64,000 bases of DNA from an uncultured Oscillospiraceae bacterium (GCA_900540275.1 UQFO01000002.1:186001-250000), one strand, 5' to 3'. Shown: positions 8,827-18,289, counted from the first letter of the stretch. A program made the numbers and translations. Notes: generated by a model not told the origin, from the letters alone.

Positions 8827-9864
8827 TCAAAATCCCCGGGTTTTATTTCCCTGATTACCATTGCCTTCCTCCGCGATTACCGAGCCCGCGGGAACGCTTT
8901 CATCCTGCACGATTTCCGCCTGGTACCCCAGCTTTAAAAGCTCGTTCAAATTGCTTTTCCTCTGCCCGCAGGCTTTTGAGGCCGCACGCGGGTTTACCCT
9001 CAGGGCAAGCGCGCCGCGCGGAAGCCTTTTTTCCTTGATTTGTTTTGTTATATCCAGCAGGAGAATCCTGCTTTCGCACAATTCCCGTAAAGCGGGGTGG
9101 TAAGGCCCCGCGATTCTTTCTTCCTTTAAGCCTTCGCTGTCGTGCAGGCCCAGCCGGATAACGGGAATGCCGTGTTCTTCAAAGTATATCAGTAAAGAGG
9201 AACAAAGCGCGACCGTATCCTCCAGCGTGGGCGGAACATATCTTCCGCAGCGGTAAAGCGTTTCAAGCGCCGTTCCCTTCATTGTAACTGTAGGGTAAAT
9301 CCGCACGGTATCGGGTATAAGCGCGGCAATTCGCTCAGCAGTTTCAAAATCAAGCTGCGGCGTGCTTTTATAAAGCCCTGTCATCATCTGCAGGCCGAGT
9401 GAAAAGCCGTGCTGCCGTATCCTGCGCGAAGCATCTTCTACATTTTTCGCGGTATGCCCCCTGTTGTTTTCCTTGAGCACCGTATCGCACATGCTCTGCG
9501 CGCCCAGCTCAATGGAGGTCACCCCATACGACTTTAAAAGTGAAAGAATTTGTTCATCGATACAATCCGGGCGTGTGGAGATGCGGATACCGCTTAAAGC
9601 GCCCCTTTTTAAATACGGCTGCGCCGGCATTAGCAGCGATACCATATAGTCCCTGTCAACAGCGGTAAAGCTTCCGCCGAAAAAGGCAAGCTCCATATTT
9701 TTTGAGCCGCCTTTAAAGGTAGCAAGTGCGCGCGCTATCGCGCCGTCCACATCCTGCGCAGAGGGTTGGCAAGAATTTCCCGTGATTGCACGCTGGTTGC
9801 AGAAGCTGCACTGGTGCGTACAGCCGTTATGCGGGACAAAGACCGCTATGTTTGCGTGCTTCAA
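8827..9864 (-). CDS. Elp3-like radical SAM protein
   Basis: A 345-residue radical SAM enzyme. The cluster-binding motif C-x3-C-x2-C is seen as NGCTHQCSFCNQ at residues 13-24, and the SAM-binding region as FFGGSFTAV (about residue 64). The family is annotated as elongator protein 3-like or YtqA-related, suggesting tRNA modification, but its substrate is not settled. It lacks the C-terminal acetyltransferase domain of true Elp3. Its start overlaps the rnc stop by 4 bases, and rnc-(radical SAM)-smc is a frequent order in Clostridia. Confidence 0.85.
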   Translation of the reverse strand: MKHANIAVFVPHNGCTHQCSFCNQRAITGNSCQPSAQDVDGAIARALATFKGGSKNMELAFFGGSFTAVDRDYMVSLLMPAQPYLKRGALSGIRISTRPDCIDEQILSLLKSYGVTSIELGAQSMCDTVLKENNRGHTAKNVEDASRRIRQHGFSLGLQMMTGLYKSTPQLDFETAERIAALIPDTVRIYPTVTMKGTALETLYRCGRYVPPTLEDTVALCSSLLIYFEEHGIPVIRLGLHDSEGLKEERIAGPYHPALRELCESRILLLDITKQIKEKRLPRGALALRVNPRAASKACGQRKSNLNELLKLGYQAEIVQDESVPAGSVIAEEGNGNQGNKTRGF

Positions 9865-10535
9865 TAACCCATCAGCTCCATCGCTTCACGCGCGGCCTGT
9901 TGTTCGGCCTCTTTTTTGCTCTTGCCGCCGCCCTTGCCGATTACATTGCTGTTCAAGCGTACCTCCACCAGGAAATGCTTGTCGTGGTCCGGCCCGCTTT
10001 CACCAACCAGGACATAATGCAGCCGCTCCTCCGGATTCCTCTGCACAATTTCCTGCAGGCATGTTTTATAATCCTTAAACTTGCGCGGCTTGGGGCTTTT
10101 GATATCGGGTTCAACAAACCGCAGGATATGCCTGCGGACATTTTCCATCCCGCCGTCTAAATAAATTGCCGCGATTACCGCCTCAAACGCGTCTGCAAGA
10201 ATCGACGGGCGCTGTGCGCCGCCGCTGTGGCGTTCGCCCCGGCTGAGCTTTAAGTAATCGCCCAGACGTATTGTACGCGCGTAACCGGCGAGCGCCTTCT
10301 CGCACACGAGAGAGGCGCGCAGCTTTGTAAGCTCACCTTCGGGAAGCTTGGGGCAATTTTTAAAAATAAAGTCCGAAACGACGATGCTCAGTACCGCGTC
10401 GCCCAGAAATTCGAGACGTTCATTGCATTTGACCGAACCCTTCACCTCATTAGCGTAAGAGGAATGCGTAAGCGCAGTTTCAAGAAGGGACGGGTCTTTA
10501 AAGGTATAGCGCAGCTCCTGTTGCAGCTCTTCCAT
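9861..10535 (-). CDS. rnc: Ribonuclease III
   Basis: Cleaves double-stranded RNA, processing rRNA precursors and regulatory duplexes. The 224-residue protein has the catalytic signature NERLEFLGDAVLS (about residues 38-50), the second acidic site around DAFEAVIAAIYLDGG (about 114-128), and a C-terminal dsRNA-binding domain (about 150-224) ending GKGGGKSKKEAEQQAAREAM. It follows plsX by only 2 bases. In many Firmicutes acpP lies between plsX and rnc; here it is absent. Confidence 0.97.
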   Translation of the reverse strand: MEELQQELRYTFKDPSLLETALTHSSYANEVKGSVKCNERLEFLGDAVLSIVVSDFIFKNCPKLPEGELTKLRASLVCEKALAGYARTIRLGDYLKLSRGERHSGGAQRPSILADAFEAVIAAIYLDGGMENVRRHILRFVEPDIKSPKPRKFKDYKTCLQEIVQRNPEERLHYVLVGESGPDHDKHFLVEVRLNSNVIGKGGGKSKKEAEQQAAREAMELMGY

Positions 10536-10537
10536 TT

Positions 10538-11542
10538 TTATTCCTCCTTTGGCGCGCAGGCGCTGATAAGATTCATGATTTCACCCGTAACGCCGCCCTC
10601 GACATACTGCTTGGTCAGGCGGATGGCGCTTTTTATCGTCTTTGCCTTTGCGCTGCCATGCGCCTTGAACACAGGCTTCGACACGCCCATAATCGGGGAG
10701 CCGCCGTACTCGTTATAATCAAACTGTTTTTTCATGTCCTTTAAATCGGACATAACCATTGCGGCCGCGAGCTTTGTTTTTAGATTTTTTGTGAACATGT
10801 CCTTAATTTTGTCCATCAACACCATTGCGACGCCCTCATATGTTTTTAAAATGAGGTTACCGGTGAAGCCGTCGGTTACGAGCACGTCGCACGCGCCGGC
10901 CGGGAAATCCCTTCCTTCGATGTTGCCGACAAAATGAAGGCCGCTGTCCTTTAAAAGCGCAAAGGTTTCATGCTGGAGGCTGCCGCCCTTGTGTTCCTCG
11001 GTGCCTACGTTAGCAAGGCCGACGCGCGGGTTTTTGACGCCCATGACCTTATCCATATAAATAGAGCCCATCTGCCCGAACTGCAGGAGCATTTCCGGGC
11101 GGCACTCCACGTTAGCACCGCAGTCGATGAGCATTGCGCAGCCGGTTTCCGTCGGCATGACCGGAGCAAAGCCCGGCCGCCTGACGCCCTTGATGCGCTT
11201 GACAAGCAGCGTCGCACCAACGACGAGCGCCCCGCTGTTGCCCGCGGAAACAAACGCGTCGCCCTTTCCTTCAGCAAGCAGCGCAAGCCCCGCCGTCATG
11301 GAGGAATCCGTCTTGCGCTTGACCGCGGCACTTGCCTCGTCGTCCATTGTAATTACGCCCGGCGCGTGTACAATTTCCATATGCTCCAAAGAGACGGCGT
11401 TTTCCTGCGCCGTTTTCCGGATAATATCCTCATCGCCCGTCAAAATTACGTCGATGCCGAATTCTTCGATGGAAAGCGCCGCGCCCTTTATAATCTCAAG
11501 CGGCGCATTGTCGCCGCCAAATGCGTCAAGAATAATCTTCAT
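10538..11542 (-). CDS. plsX: Phosphate acyltransferase PlsX
   Basis: Converts acyl-ACP to acyl-phosphate, the donor used by PlsY in phospholipid synthesis. The 334-residue protein starts MKIILDAFGGDNAP, the family signature for the nucleotide/phosphate-binding fold. The start is the ATG at 11542 with GAAAGGA upstream; the open frame extends further but only into trmFO. Other conserved stretches are GNSGALVVGA (about residue 98), ALIDCGANVE-like sequence and VTDGFTGNLILKTYEG near residue 225. It follows trmFO by 26 bases. Confidence 0.95.
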   Translation of the reverse strand: MKIILDAFGGDNAPLEIIKGAALSIEEFGIDVILTGDEDIIRKTAQENAVSLEHMEIVHAPGVITMDDEASAAVKRKTDSSMTAGLALLAEGKGDAFVSAGNSGALVVGATLLVKRIKGVRRPGFAPVMPTETGCAMLIDCGANVECRPEMLLQFGQMGSIYMDKVMGVKNPRVGLANVGTEEHKGGSLQHETFALLKDSGLHFVGNIEGRDFPAGACDVLVTDGFTGNLILKTYEGVAMVLMDKIKDMFTKNLKTKLAAAMVMSDLKDMKKQFDYNEYGGSPIMGVSKPVFKAHGSAKAKTIKSAIRLTKQYVEGGVTGEIMNLISACAPKEE

Positions 11543-11568
11543 ATCGTGTCCAATCCTTTCACTGGCGC

Positions 11569-12882
11569 CTAAATGTCCGCGTCCTGTATCGTCTGGCTGA
11601 GTGCGGAGAAGGAACGCCGCGCATACTCCGCCGCGCGTTCCCGCTTGTCGCGTATGTGATGCGCAAGCGGCGGCAATACGCCCACATTTGCGCCCATCGG
11701 CTGAAAATTCACTATGCTTTCGTCGCTGATATAAGCGGCAAGGGAACCCATCATACATACGCGCGGCAGCGTTATGCCGTCCTGCCCCAGAGCGGCCCTG
11801 GCTGCGTTTATTCCGGCCAGAAGCCCGGAGGAAGCCGATTCCATATAGCCTTCCACGCCGGTGAGCTGGCCCGCGAAGAAAAGCGCGGGGTCTTCCCTGC
11901 TGGAAAAATCCGCGTTTAAAATGCGCGGGGAATCGATAAATGTGTTGCGGTGCATCACGCCGTAACGGACAAAATCGGCGTGATGCAGGGCCGGAATCAT
12001 CCCGAATACGCGCTTCTGCTCCGGAAATTTTAAATTGGTCTGGAAGCCCACCAGGTTATACATTGTCCCCTGCGCGTTCTCCCTGCGCAGCTGCAGCACA
12101 GCCCATGGCCTGTGCCCGGTTCTCGGGTCGCGCAGGCCGACCGGCTTCATTGGGCCAAAGCGGAGCGTGTCCTGCCCGCGCTGCGCCATAACCTCGACCG
12201 GCATGCAGCCCTCGTATACCTTCGGGCTGCTTACGTCGAAATCATGAAGCGGCGCGCGCTCTGCCTGGATGAGCGCCTCATAAAAGGCTTCATACTCCTC
12301 TTTGTTCATCGGGCAGTTGATATAATCGTCATCGCCGCCCTTATCGTAGCGGGAGGCACAGAAAGCGCGCTCCATATCGATGCTGTCCCTTGTGACAATC
12401 GGGGCCGCCGCGTCGAAAAAGCTCAATGAGCCGCCGAACCTGCTGGCAATATCCGCCGCAAGCGCACCGGAGGTAAGCGGTCCTGTCGCAACGACGCGGA
12501 CACCGTCCCTTGGCAAAGAAACGATTTCTTCTTCCCTGATTTTAATCAGCGGGTGCGCCTTGATTTTTTCCGTAACCATCCGCGAAAAGAGCAAGCGGTC
12601 AACGGCAAGCGCCCCGCCCGCAGGAACGGCGCATGAATCAGCACATTCCATCAAAAGGGACGAAAGCATGCGCATTTCCTGCTTGAGCATACCGGCAGCG
12701 CTTTCTACGCGCGCGGCCTTGAGCGAATTGGAGCAGACAAGCTCGGAAAACAAATCGCTGCTGTGCGCAGGCGTTTTTTTCTTCGGCTTCATTTCTATAA
12801 GCACGACCGGCACGCCGCGCCGCGCAATCTGCCACGCGGCTTCACAGCCGGCTAAGCCCGCACCGATTACCGTTACGGTCAT
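11569..12882 (-). CDS. trmFO: Folate/FAD-dependent tRNA (uracil-54-C5) methyltransferase TrmFO
   Basis: Makes ribothymidine at position 54 of the tRNA T-loop, using methylene-tetrahydrofolate as carbon donor and FADH2 as reductant. The 437-residue protein opens with an FAD-binding Rossmann motif, VIGAGLAGCEAAWQ (residues 4-17), followed by the family stretch FSELVCSNSLKA (about residues 45-56), which contains the cysteine near the FAD. YINCPMNKEEY and a second nucleotide-binding segment, LFFAGQLTGVEGYMES, are also clear. It overlaps topA by 4 bases, the usual topA-trmFO coupling. Confidence 0.97.
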   Translation of the reverse strand: MTVTVIGAGLAGCEAAWQIARRGVPVVLIEMKPKKKTPAHSSDLFSELVCSNSLKAARVESAAGMLKQEMRMLSSLLMECADSCAVPAGGALAVDRLLFSRMVTEKIKAHPLIKIREEEIVSLPRDGVRVVATGPLTSGALAADIASRFGGSLSFFDAAAPIVTRDSIDMERAFCASRYDKGGDDDYINCPMNKEEYEAFYEALIQAERAPLHDFDVSSPKVYEGCMPVEVMAQRGQDTLRFGPMKPVGLRDPRTGHRPWAVLQLRRENAQGTMYNLVGFQTNLKFPEQKRVFGMIPALHHADFVRYGVMHRNTFIDSPRILNADFSSREDPALFFAGQLTGVEGYMESASSGLLAGINAARAALGQDGITLPRVCMMGSLAAYISDESIVNFQPMGANVGVLPPLAHHIRDKRERAAEYARRSFSALSQTIQDADI

Positions 12883-14969
12883 TCTTTGTTTTCCTCTATT
12901 TTCTTTTCAAAGCCGCAGCCCTCTTTCGCACAGTAGAGGACCGGCTTTTTGCCTTTTTTCTTGTACAGGATTTCGCCGCAGCTGGGGCACTTTTCGTTGA
13001 CCGGTTCGTTCCATGAAACGAAATCGCACTGCGGGTAATTGCTGCAGCCGTAGAACGGCTTGCCCTTTTTCGTCTTCCTGACGATAACGTTGCCGCCGCA
13101 TTTCGGGCAGGTCACGCCAATCTCCTGGACAAACTTTTTCACGTTTTTGCATTCCGGATAGCCCGGGCAGGCAATAAATTTGCCGTACCGACCGACCTTA
13201 ACGACCATTTTCCTGCCGCAAAGCTCGCAGACGATATCCGTCTCGTCCTCTTTGAGGTGCAGCTTTACGCCCTCCATCTCGGTTTTCGCTTTTTTGAGCG
13301 TCTTGTCGAAATCGCCGTAGAAGCTGTCCAGCAGGCTGACCCACTGCTCGCTTCCCTTTTCAATTTTATCGAGGTCCTGCTCCATCTGCGCGGTAAACTT
13401 GACGTTTACAATCTTTGGAAAGCGCTCCTTCATCAGCTTGGTCGTCACCTCGCCGAGCTCCGTCGGGAAGAGCGTTTTGCCCTCGCGCTTGACGTATTCC
13501 CTGTTGGTGATGGTCGTGATGGTCGCGGCGTACGTAGACGGGCGGCCAATGCCGTTTTCTTCGAGCGCCTTGATGAGCGACGCTTCCGTAAAGCGTGCCG
13601 GCGGCTGCGTGAAGTGCTGGTTGGGGACGAGCTCCTTTAGTTTAAGGGGCATATCCTTTTCCAGCGTGGGAAGCTGCTTTTCCTTTTCTTCCTCGGTATC
13701 CTTGCCCTCCACGTACAGCACGGTAAAGCCGTCAAAATCGACCTTATAGCCGGACGCCTTAAAGAGATAGCCGTTCGCGCCGATATCCGCCTGCGTCGTT
13801 TTCTGGATGCAGTCGGCCATCTGGCAGGCGGTAAAGCGCTCCCAGACGAGCTTATAAAGCTTATATTGGTCGGAGCTTAAGCTGCTCTTGATTTTATCCG
13901 GCTCAAGGGACGGCATGGTCGGGCGGATTGCCTCATGGCCGTCCTGCGCGCTTGCGCGGGACTTGAAGAAACGCGGCTTTGAGGGAAGGTATCTGTCGCC
14001 GTAACGGCCTTTGATAAATTCTGTAACCTCAGCTATCGCGTCGTTCGAGATACGCAGTGAATCCGTTCTCATATAGGTAATCAAACCGACCGCGCCCAGC
14101 TCGGGGATTTCAACGCCTTCATAAAGCTCCTGCGCGACCTTCATGGTACGCCGCGACTGGAAGCCGAGCTTCCTCGAAGCCTCCTGCTGGAGCGTGGAAG
14201 TGATGAAGGGCGGCGCGGGCGACTTTTTACGCGTTCCGTTTTTGACCTTCAGCACGGTATACTGCGCGCCGTCGAGGTCTTTTAAAATTTGGGCTGCCTG
14301 TTCCTCGTTTGTGATTTTCAGCTTGCCCTTCTCGTCGCCATAAAGGGACGCGGGGAACGATTTTCTGCTGCCCTTGGGGATGAATTTCGCGTCGATTGAC
14401 CAGTATTCTTCCGGCTTAAACGCGCGGATTTCCTCCTCGCGGTCTACGATAATACGCACGGCGACAGACTGTACCCTGCCGGCGGAAAGCCCCCTGCGGA
14501 TTTTTTGTGACAGGAACGGGCTTAGCTTATAGCCCATAAGCCTGTCGAGAATCCTCCTGGCCTGCTGGGCGTTTACCAGGTCGATGTCGATGGCGCGGGG
14601 ATGCCCCATACCGTTTTGCACGCCGGTTTTTGTAATTTCGTTGAATTCTATCCTGTTTTTATCGTCAAGCTCCAGGCCGAGCAGGTATGCAAGATGCCAG
14701 GAGATTGCCTCGCCCTCGCGGTCGGGGTCAGTCGCAAGATAAACGGCGTCGCTCTTCGCGGCGGCTTTTTTAAGCTTATCGACAAGCTCTTCCTTACCCT
14801 TGATTACCTCGTAGCGCGGTGTAAAGTTATTTTTGATATCGACGCAAAGGCGCGCCTCTGGCAGGTCCCTTACGTGGCCCATTGAAGCAACGACGTCAAA
14901 ATCTTTTCCCAAATATTTTTTAATGGTTTTTGCTTTCGCCGGTGACTCCACAATTACCAAATTTGACAT
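12879..14969 (-). CDS. topA: DNA topoisomerase I
   Basis: Type IA topoisomerase relaxing negative supercoils. The 696-residue protein starts MSNLVIVESPAKAKTI (TOPRIM), with DPDREGEAI carrying the acidic metal triad (about residues 81-89). The active-site tyrosine is in GLITYMRTDSLRI (about residue 300). Three C-terminal zinc-finger modules follow: CELCGRKM...CPGYPEC, CPKCGGN...CSNYPQC and CPSCGE...CAKEGCG. It lies 52 bases downstream of dprA, a common dprA-topA-trmFO order in Firmicutes. Confidence 0.98.
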   Translation of the reverse strand: MSNLVIVESPAKAKTIKKYLGKDFDVVASMGHVRDLPEARLCVDIKNNFTPRYEVIKGKEELVDKLKKAAAKSDAVYLATDPDREGEAISWHLAYLLGLELDDKNRIEFNEITKTGVQNGMGHPRAIDIDLVNAQQARRILDRLMGYKLSPFLSQKIRRGLSAGRVQSVAVRIIVDREEEIRAFKPEEYWSIDAKFIPKGSRKSFPASLYGDEKGKLKITNEEQAAQILKDLDGAQYTVLKVKNGTRKKSPAPPFITSTLQQEASRKLGFQSRRTMKVAQELYEGVEIPELGAVGLITYMRTDSLRISNDAIAEVTEFIKGRYGDRYLPSKPRFFKSRASAQDGHEAIRPTMPSLEPDKIKSSLSSDQYKLYKLVWERFTACQMADCIQKTTQADIGANGYLFKASGYKVDFDGFTVLYVEGKDTEEEKEKQLPTLEKDMPLKLKELVPNQHFTQPPARFTEASLIKALEENGIGRPSTYAATITTITNREYVKREGKTLFPTELGEVTTKLMKERFPKIVNVKFTAQMEQDLDKIEKGSEQWVSLLDSFYGDFDKTLKKAKTEMEGVKLHLKEDETDIVCELCGRKMVVKVGRYGKFIACPGYPECKNVKKFVQEIGVTCPKCGGNVIVRKTKKGKPFYGCSNYPQCDFVSWNEPVNEKCPSCGEILYKKKGKKPVLYCAKEGCGFEKKIEENKE

Positions 14970-15021
14970 GTTTCGTTTTCATTCCTTCCGCGGGAAACTC
15001 CCGCAAAAAAATAAGTTGCCC

Positions 15022-16257
15022 TTATACCCTGCAGTAACGCCTGCCGGGCGCCTGACGCACCAAACCGGAAAGCTCAAGCTCCGTCAACGCCGCAAGAAGG
15101 CTCCCGGCGGGAAGCCCAAGCCGTTCAATCAGCAAATCGACATGTAACGGAATTTCACTTTCAGACAATACGCCGAGCACCGCCTGCGCGTCCTGCGTCA
15201 GGGGTTCTTTCTCTTTCCCATTTTCTTTTCTGACCGGCTTCATATCATTTTTATGATACGCAGCGGGCTGCGGATTATCATAGCTTTTTTCGCGCGCCCT
15301 GCTCGCCGCCGTCGGCACTGCGTTGATTTCACGTTCAAAATCCTGGCTTACAGGCGTTTCTTCCGGAAGCTCGTCCACACCAAGATATTCCTCTAAAATG
15401 TCCGAAAAGCTTGTGACCGCACGCGCTCCCTGCTTGATAAGGGTGTTCGAGCCCCTGCATACGGTGTTCGTAATACTGCCGGGTACCGCGAACACATCCC
15501 TGTTCTGCTCAAGCGCAAGGTCAGCGGTGATAAGCGAGCCGCTTTTCTCCCCCGCCTCCACCACAAGCACACCGTTTGACAGGCCCGAAATAATGCGGTT
15601 GCGCATCGGGAAATTGCGCGCAAGCGGTTTAAAGTCCGGCGGGTATTCCGAAATGACCGCGCCGTTCACGGTAATGAGCCTTCGCATCTGCTCGTTTTCC
15701 ATCAAGTAACGGCAGTTGATGCCGCACCCCAGCACACAGACCGTTACGCCGCCCGACTGCAAAACGCCGCGATGCGCCGCACAGTCGATACCGAGCGCCC
15801 CGCCGCTTACCACGACGGCGCCCGCCCTTGCAAGGTCGGCTGACATCGTAAAGGCTGTACGCACGCCTTCGCGCGTTGCTGTACGCGTCCCGACGACGGC
15901 GACGCACAGATAATCGTCCAGCTTTGGCAGCGCGCCGTCCACATATAAAACACAGGGTGGATTATAGATTTCCTTGAGCCGTTTGGGATAAATTTCATCC
16001 GCAAACGTTATTATATTGTAATTCAAACTTTCGCATCGGTCAATAACCGTCTGTGAATTTTGCAGCTCCTCTTTCGAAAAAGCGTTTTCCTGCGCTGGGG
16101 TAAAATGTGCGCACAGCCGCTTTTGGGCAAGGCTTGCGTGGTAAAAATCCTCTATATTGGGATAAGCCGCGGCAATTTGCCTGATTCTGGGATTGCCATA
16201 GCCCAGCACGCGCTGCAGCCAAATCCAGTAGAGCGCACGGTTGTCCCTCCGGTTCAT
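15022..16257 (-). CDS. dprA: DNA-processing protein DprA
   Basis: Loads RecA onto incoming single-stranded DNA during natural transformation; it is also widely kept in species not known to be competent. The 411-residue protein begins MNRRDNRALYWIWLQ at the ATG ending at 16257, overlapping the upstream methyltransferase gene by 4 bases. It has a SAM-like N-terminal region, a Rossmann core (VAVVGTRTATREG about residue 131, VVSGGALGIDCAAHRG, EKSGSLITADLALEQ) and a C-terminal winged-helix domain (about 355-411). No comEA/comEC is visible nearby. Confidence 0.95.
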   Translation of the reverse strand: MNRRDNRALYWIWLQRVLGYGNPRIRQIAAAYPNIEDFYHASLAQKRLCAHFTPAQENAFSKEELQNSQTVIDRCESLNYNIITFADEIYPKRLKEIYNPPCVLYVDGALPKLDDYLCVAVVGTRTATREGVRTAFTMSADLARAGAVVVSGGALGIDCAAHRGVLQSGGVTVCVLGCGINCRYLMENEQMRRLITVNGAVISEYPPDFKPLARNFPMRNRIISGLSNGVLVVEAGEKSGSLITADLALEQNRDVFAVPGSITNTVCRGSNTLIKQGARAVTSFSDILEEYLGVDELPEETPVSQDFEREINAVPTAASRAREKSYDNPQPAAYHKNDMKPVRKENGKEKEPLTQDAQAVLGVLSESEIPLHVDLLIERLGLPAGSLLAALTELELSGLVRQAPGRRYCRV

Positions 16258-17045
16258 ATACGCTCCCTGACCATTTCCCACATAACGATAGACGCGGCGG
16301 TAGCCGCATTGAGCGATTCCGCGCGGCCGCCCATCGGGATGGTGGTCTCCTCGGCGCATGCGTCGAGGAGCTCCTGCGACAGGCCGTTTCCTTCATTTCC
16401 GATAAAGACGGCCGCTTTGTCCTCCTTTGATAAGGAAAGCTTTGTGACGGGAGGCGCGCCGCGGTCGGCGACAGCGCCAAATGTCGTAAACCCGTTTAGC
16501 TGCAGGCTTAACGCATACGCGGGCAAATCGTCCGTAACCATATAATTCAGACGGAAGACCGCGCCCATGCTGCCGCGCAGGACCTTCGGCGAATAAATAT
16601 CGCAGCAGTCCTTAGACATAACCACGCCGGTTATCCCGAGCGCCTCGGCAGTACGCAGGATTGTTCCCATATTTTGCGGGTCCCGTATGCTCTCAAGGCC
16701 AATATAGGAGCCGTCTTCCAAATGAAAGGATTCCTCCCGCATGCGGCAGACACATAAAATGCCCTGTGGTGTAACTAAATCGGAAAGCGCAGAAAACAGG
16801 TTCCGCTGAAAGATATATGTTTTTTTTGCCCCGTCGCACAACCTGTCGATAAGCTGCGCGTGCTTTTCCAATGCGTCCTGCATAATGCAAACCTTTTGAA
16901 TTTTGATTCCGCTTTGCAGCGCGTCTTCGCAGAGCCTTGCGCCTTCAATGACAAAAAGACGGTTTTTAAGCCTGTGTTTTGTACTTTTTGAAAGTTTTTG
17001 AATTTCCTTTACCGCCGTGTTTTCCCTGCTTGTAATCGCGTCCAT
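16254..17045 (-). CDS. TrmH/SpoU-family RNA 2'-O-methyltransferase
   Basis: A 263-residue SPOUT methyltransferase that likely methylates a ribose 2'-OH in rRNA or tRNA. The N-terminal substrate-binding domain starts MDAITSRENTAVKEIQKLSKS and contains FVIEGARLCEDAL. The knotted catalytic domain shows SIRDPQNMGTILRTAEALG (motif 1), FIGNEGNGLS (motif 2) and IPMGGRAESLNAATAASI (motif 3), which together bind SAM. I chose ATG 17045 over the GTG at 17057 because that GTG sits almost on the AAGGG ribosome site. The exact target nucleotide cannot be told from sequence. Confidence 0.88.
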   Translation of the reverse strand: MDAITSRENTAVKEIQKLSKSTKHRLKNRLFVIEGARLCEDALQSGIKIQKVCIMQDALEKHAQLIDRLCDGAKKTYIFQRNLFSALSDLVTPQGILCVCRMREESFHLEDGSYIGLESIRDPQNMGTILRTAEALGITGVVMSKDCCDIYSPKVLRGSMGAVFRLNYMVTDDLPAYALSLQLNGFTTFGAVADRGAPPVTKLSLSKEDKAAVFIGNEGNGLSQELLDACAEETTIPMGGRAESLNAATAASIVMWEMVRERI

Positions 17046-17094
17046 TACTGGCAGCACCGCCCTTCTTTTTTAATTTTATGAGAAGCTTATGTAC

Positions 17095-17127
17095 GAAAAG
17101 AGCGTTTGGGAGTGTTCTCCCAAACGC
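17095..17127 (-). terminator. Terminator after rplT
   Basis: An 11-base perfect stem (GCGTTTGGGAG/CTCCCAAACGC, 17102-17127) with a four-base loop, followed on the minus strand by TCTTTTC. It ends the infC-rpmI-rplT transcript 15 bases past the rplT stop. Confidence 0.8.
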
Positions 17128-17141
17128 AGCTTTCACTTTTC

Positions 17142-17492
17142 TTATGCGTTTTTCGCCTGCTCGACAAGTTTTGCAAAGGACGCCGGGTCAGCGATTGCAA
17201 TTTCGGACAGCATCTTTCTGTTGAGCGTAACGCCTGCCTTTTTCAGGCCGTTCATAAAGGTAGAATAGTTGATTCCGTTCATACGGCACCCAGCCGAAAT
17301 ACGGGTAATCCACAGGCGGCGGAAATCTCTTTTGCGCTGCTTGCGTCCAATATAGGCGTAATTGCCGCTTTTCATAACGGCCTGTTTTGCCATTTTAAAA
17401 TGCTTGCTCTTTGCACCCCAATAGCCCTTCGCGAGCTTTAATGTCTTTTTTCTCCTCTTGCGCGTCATCATCGCACCTTTTACACGTGCCAT
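17142..17492 (-). CDS. rplT: 50S ribosomal protein L20
   Basis: Early-assembly 23S rRNA-binding protein, and in Firmicutes the autogenous repressor of the infC operon leader. 116 residues, starting MARVKGAMMTRKRRKKTLKLAKGY, very basic, with conserved YIGRKQRKRDFRRLWI and RMNGINYSTFMNGLKKAG. Length and sequence match the family exactly. It is the third gene of infC-rpmI-rplT. Confidence 0.99.
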   Translation of the reverse strand: MARVKGAMMTRKRRKKTLKLAKGYWGAKSKHFKMAKQAVMKSGNYAYIGRKQRKRDFRRLWITRISAGCRMNGINYSTFMNGLKKAGVTLNRKMLSEIAIADPASFAKLVEQAKNA

Positions 17493-17548
17493 TTTATGTT
17501 ACCTCCGTTATTGGTTGATTTTGTTGTTAAGAAAGCGCGCTCCTACTC

Positions 17549-17746
17549 TTATTTGTAGGGGATCAGCCTCTTGATCTGCACGACGTTCGTCTTGTCGGCT
17601 ACCGTGGTCTGCCTCAAGCCTCTCTTGCGCTTTGTGGATTTCTTGTTGAGGATGTGGCTTTTATTTGCGTGCGCGCGGATGACTTTACCGTTCTTTGTAA
17701 GCTTAAAGCGCTTTTTCGCACCGCTGTGTGTTTTAATTTTAGGCAT
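17549..17746 (-). CDS. rpmI: 50S ribosomal protein L35
   Basis: A small (65-residue), highly basic ribosomal protein. MPKIKTHSGAKKRFKLTKNGK and HILNKKSTKRKRGLR are the family's diagnostic stretches. It lies 24 bases after infC and 56 bases before rplT in one operon. Confidence 0.99.
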   Translation of the reverse strand: MPKIKTHSGAKKRFKLTKNGKVIRAHANKSHILNKKSTKRKRGLRQTTVADKTNVVQIKRLIPYK

Positions 17747-17770
17747 AATATTTTGTCCTCCTTGAAAGTT

Positions 17771-18289
17771 TTATTTCGTGGGCTTTGGAGCAAGGAACAT
17801 CAGCATATTGCGTCCTTCGAGCTTTGCGGGCTTTTCGACATTGGCTGCTTCCTCGCATGCCTGCGCAAATTTTTTCATTGTTTCATAGCCCTGTTCGGGA
17901 TGGCCCATCTCTCTGCCCCTGAAACGAATCGAAACCTTAACCTTATCCCCTGCCTGCAAAAAGCGCAGGGCATGGCCGAGCTTCGTATTGAAATCATGCG
18001 TGTCTATATTCAAGGAAAGCCTAATTTCCTTGATTTCAACCACGCGCTGATTTTTACGCGCTTCCTTTTCCCTCTTGGCCTGCTCAAACTTATACTTGCC
18101 ATAATCCATAATCTTGCATACGGGCGGCGTTACCTGCGGGGCAATCTTCACCAAATCAAGATTTTGTTCCTCCGCGAGAGCCATAGCCTTGCTTGTGGGC
18201 ATGATTCCGAGCTGCGAGCCGTCGTTACCGATTACCCTGAGTTCTCTGTCTCGAATTTCGTCGTTAATCTGTAGTTCCTTGTTGCTGAT
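17771..18289 (-). CDS. infC: Translation initiation factor IF-3 (apparent ATC start)
   Basis: Prevents premature subunit joining and checks start-codon pairing. The mature family sequence begins SNKELQINDEIRDRELRVIG; 172 residues if started at ATC 18287-18289. A strong GGAGGTG lies 7 bases before that ATC. No in-frame ATG, GTG or TTG exists near the family start; the next in-frame ATG is about 29 codons in. Rare AUU/AUC-type starts are the known basis of IF-3 autoregulation in other bacteria. The inter-domain linker (EQAKREKEARKNQ) and C-terminal RFRGREMGHPEQG are typical. A start at the later ATT (in LQIND) is less likely. Confidence 0.93.
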   Translation of the reverse strand: MSNKELQINDEIRDRELRVIGNDGSQLGIMPTSKAMALAEEQNLDLVKIAPQVTPPVCKIMDYGKYKFEQAKREKEARKNQRVVEIKEIRLSLNIDTHDFNTKLGHALRFLQAGDKVKVSIRFRGREMGHPEQGYETMKKFAQACEEAANVEKPAKLEGRNMLMFLAPKPTK

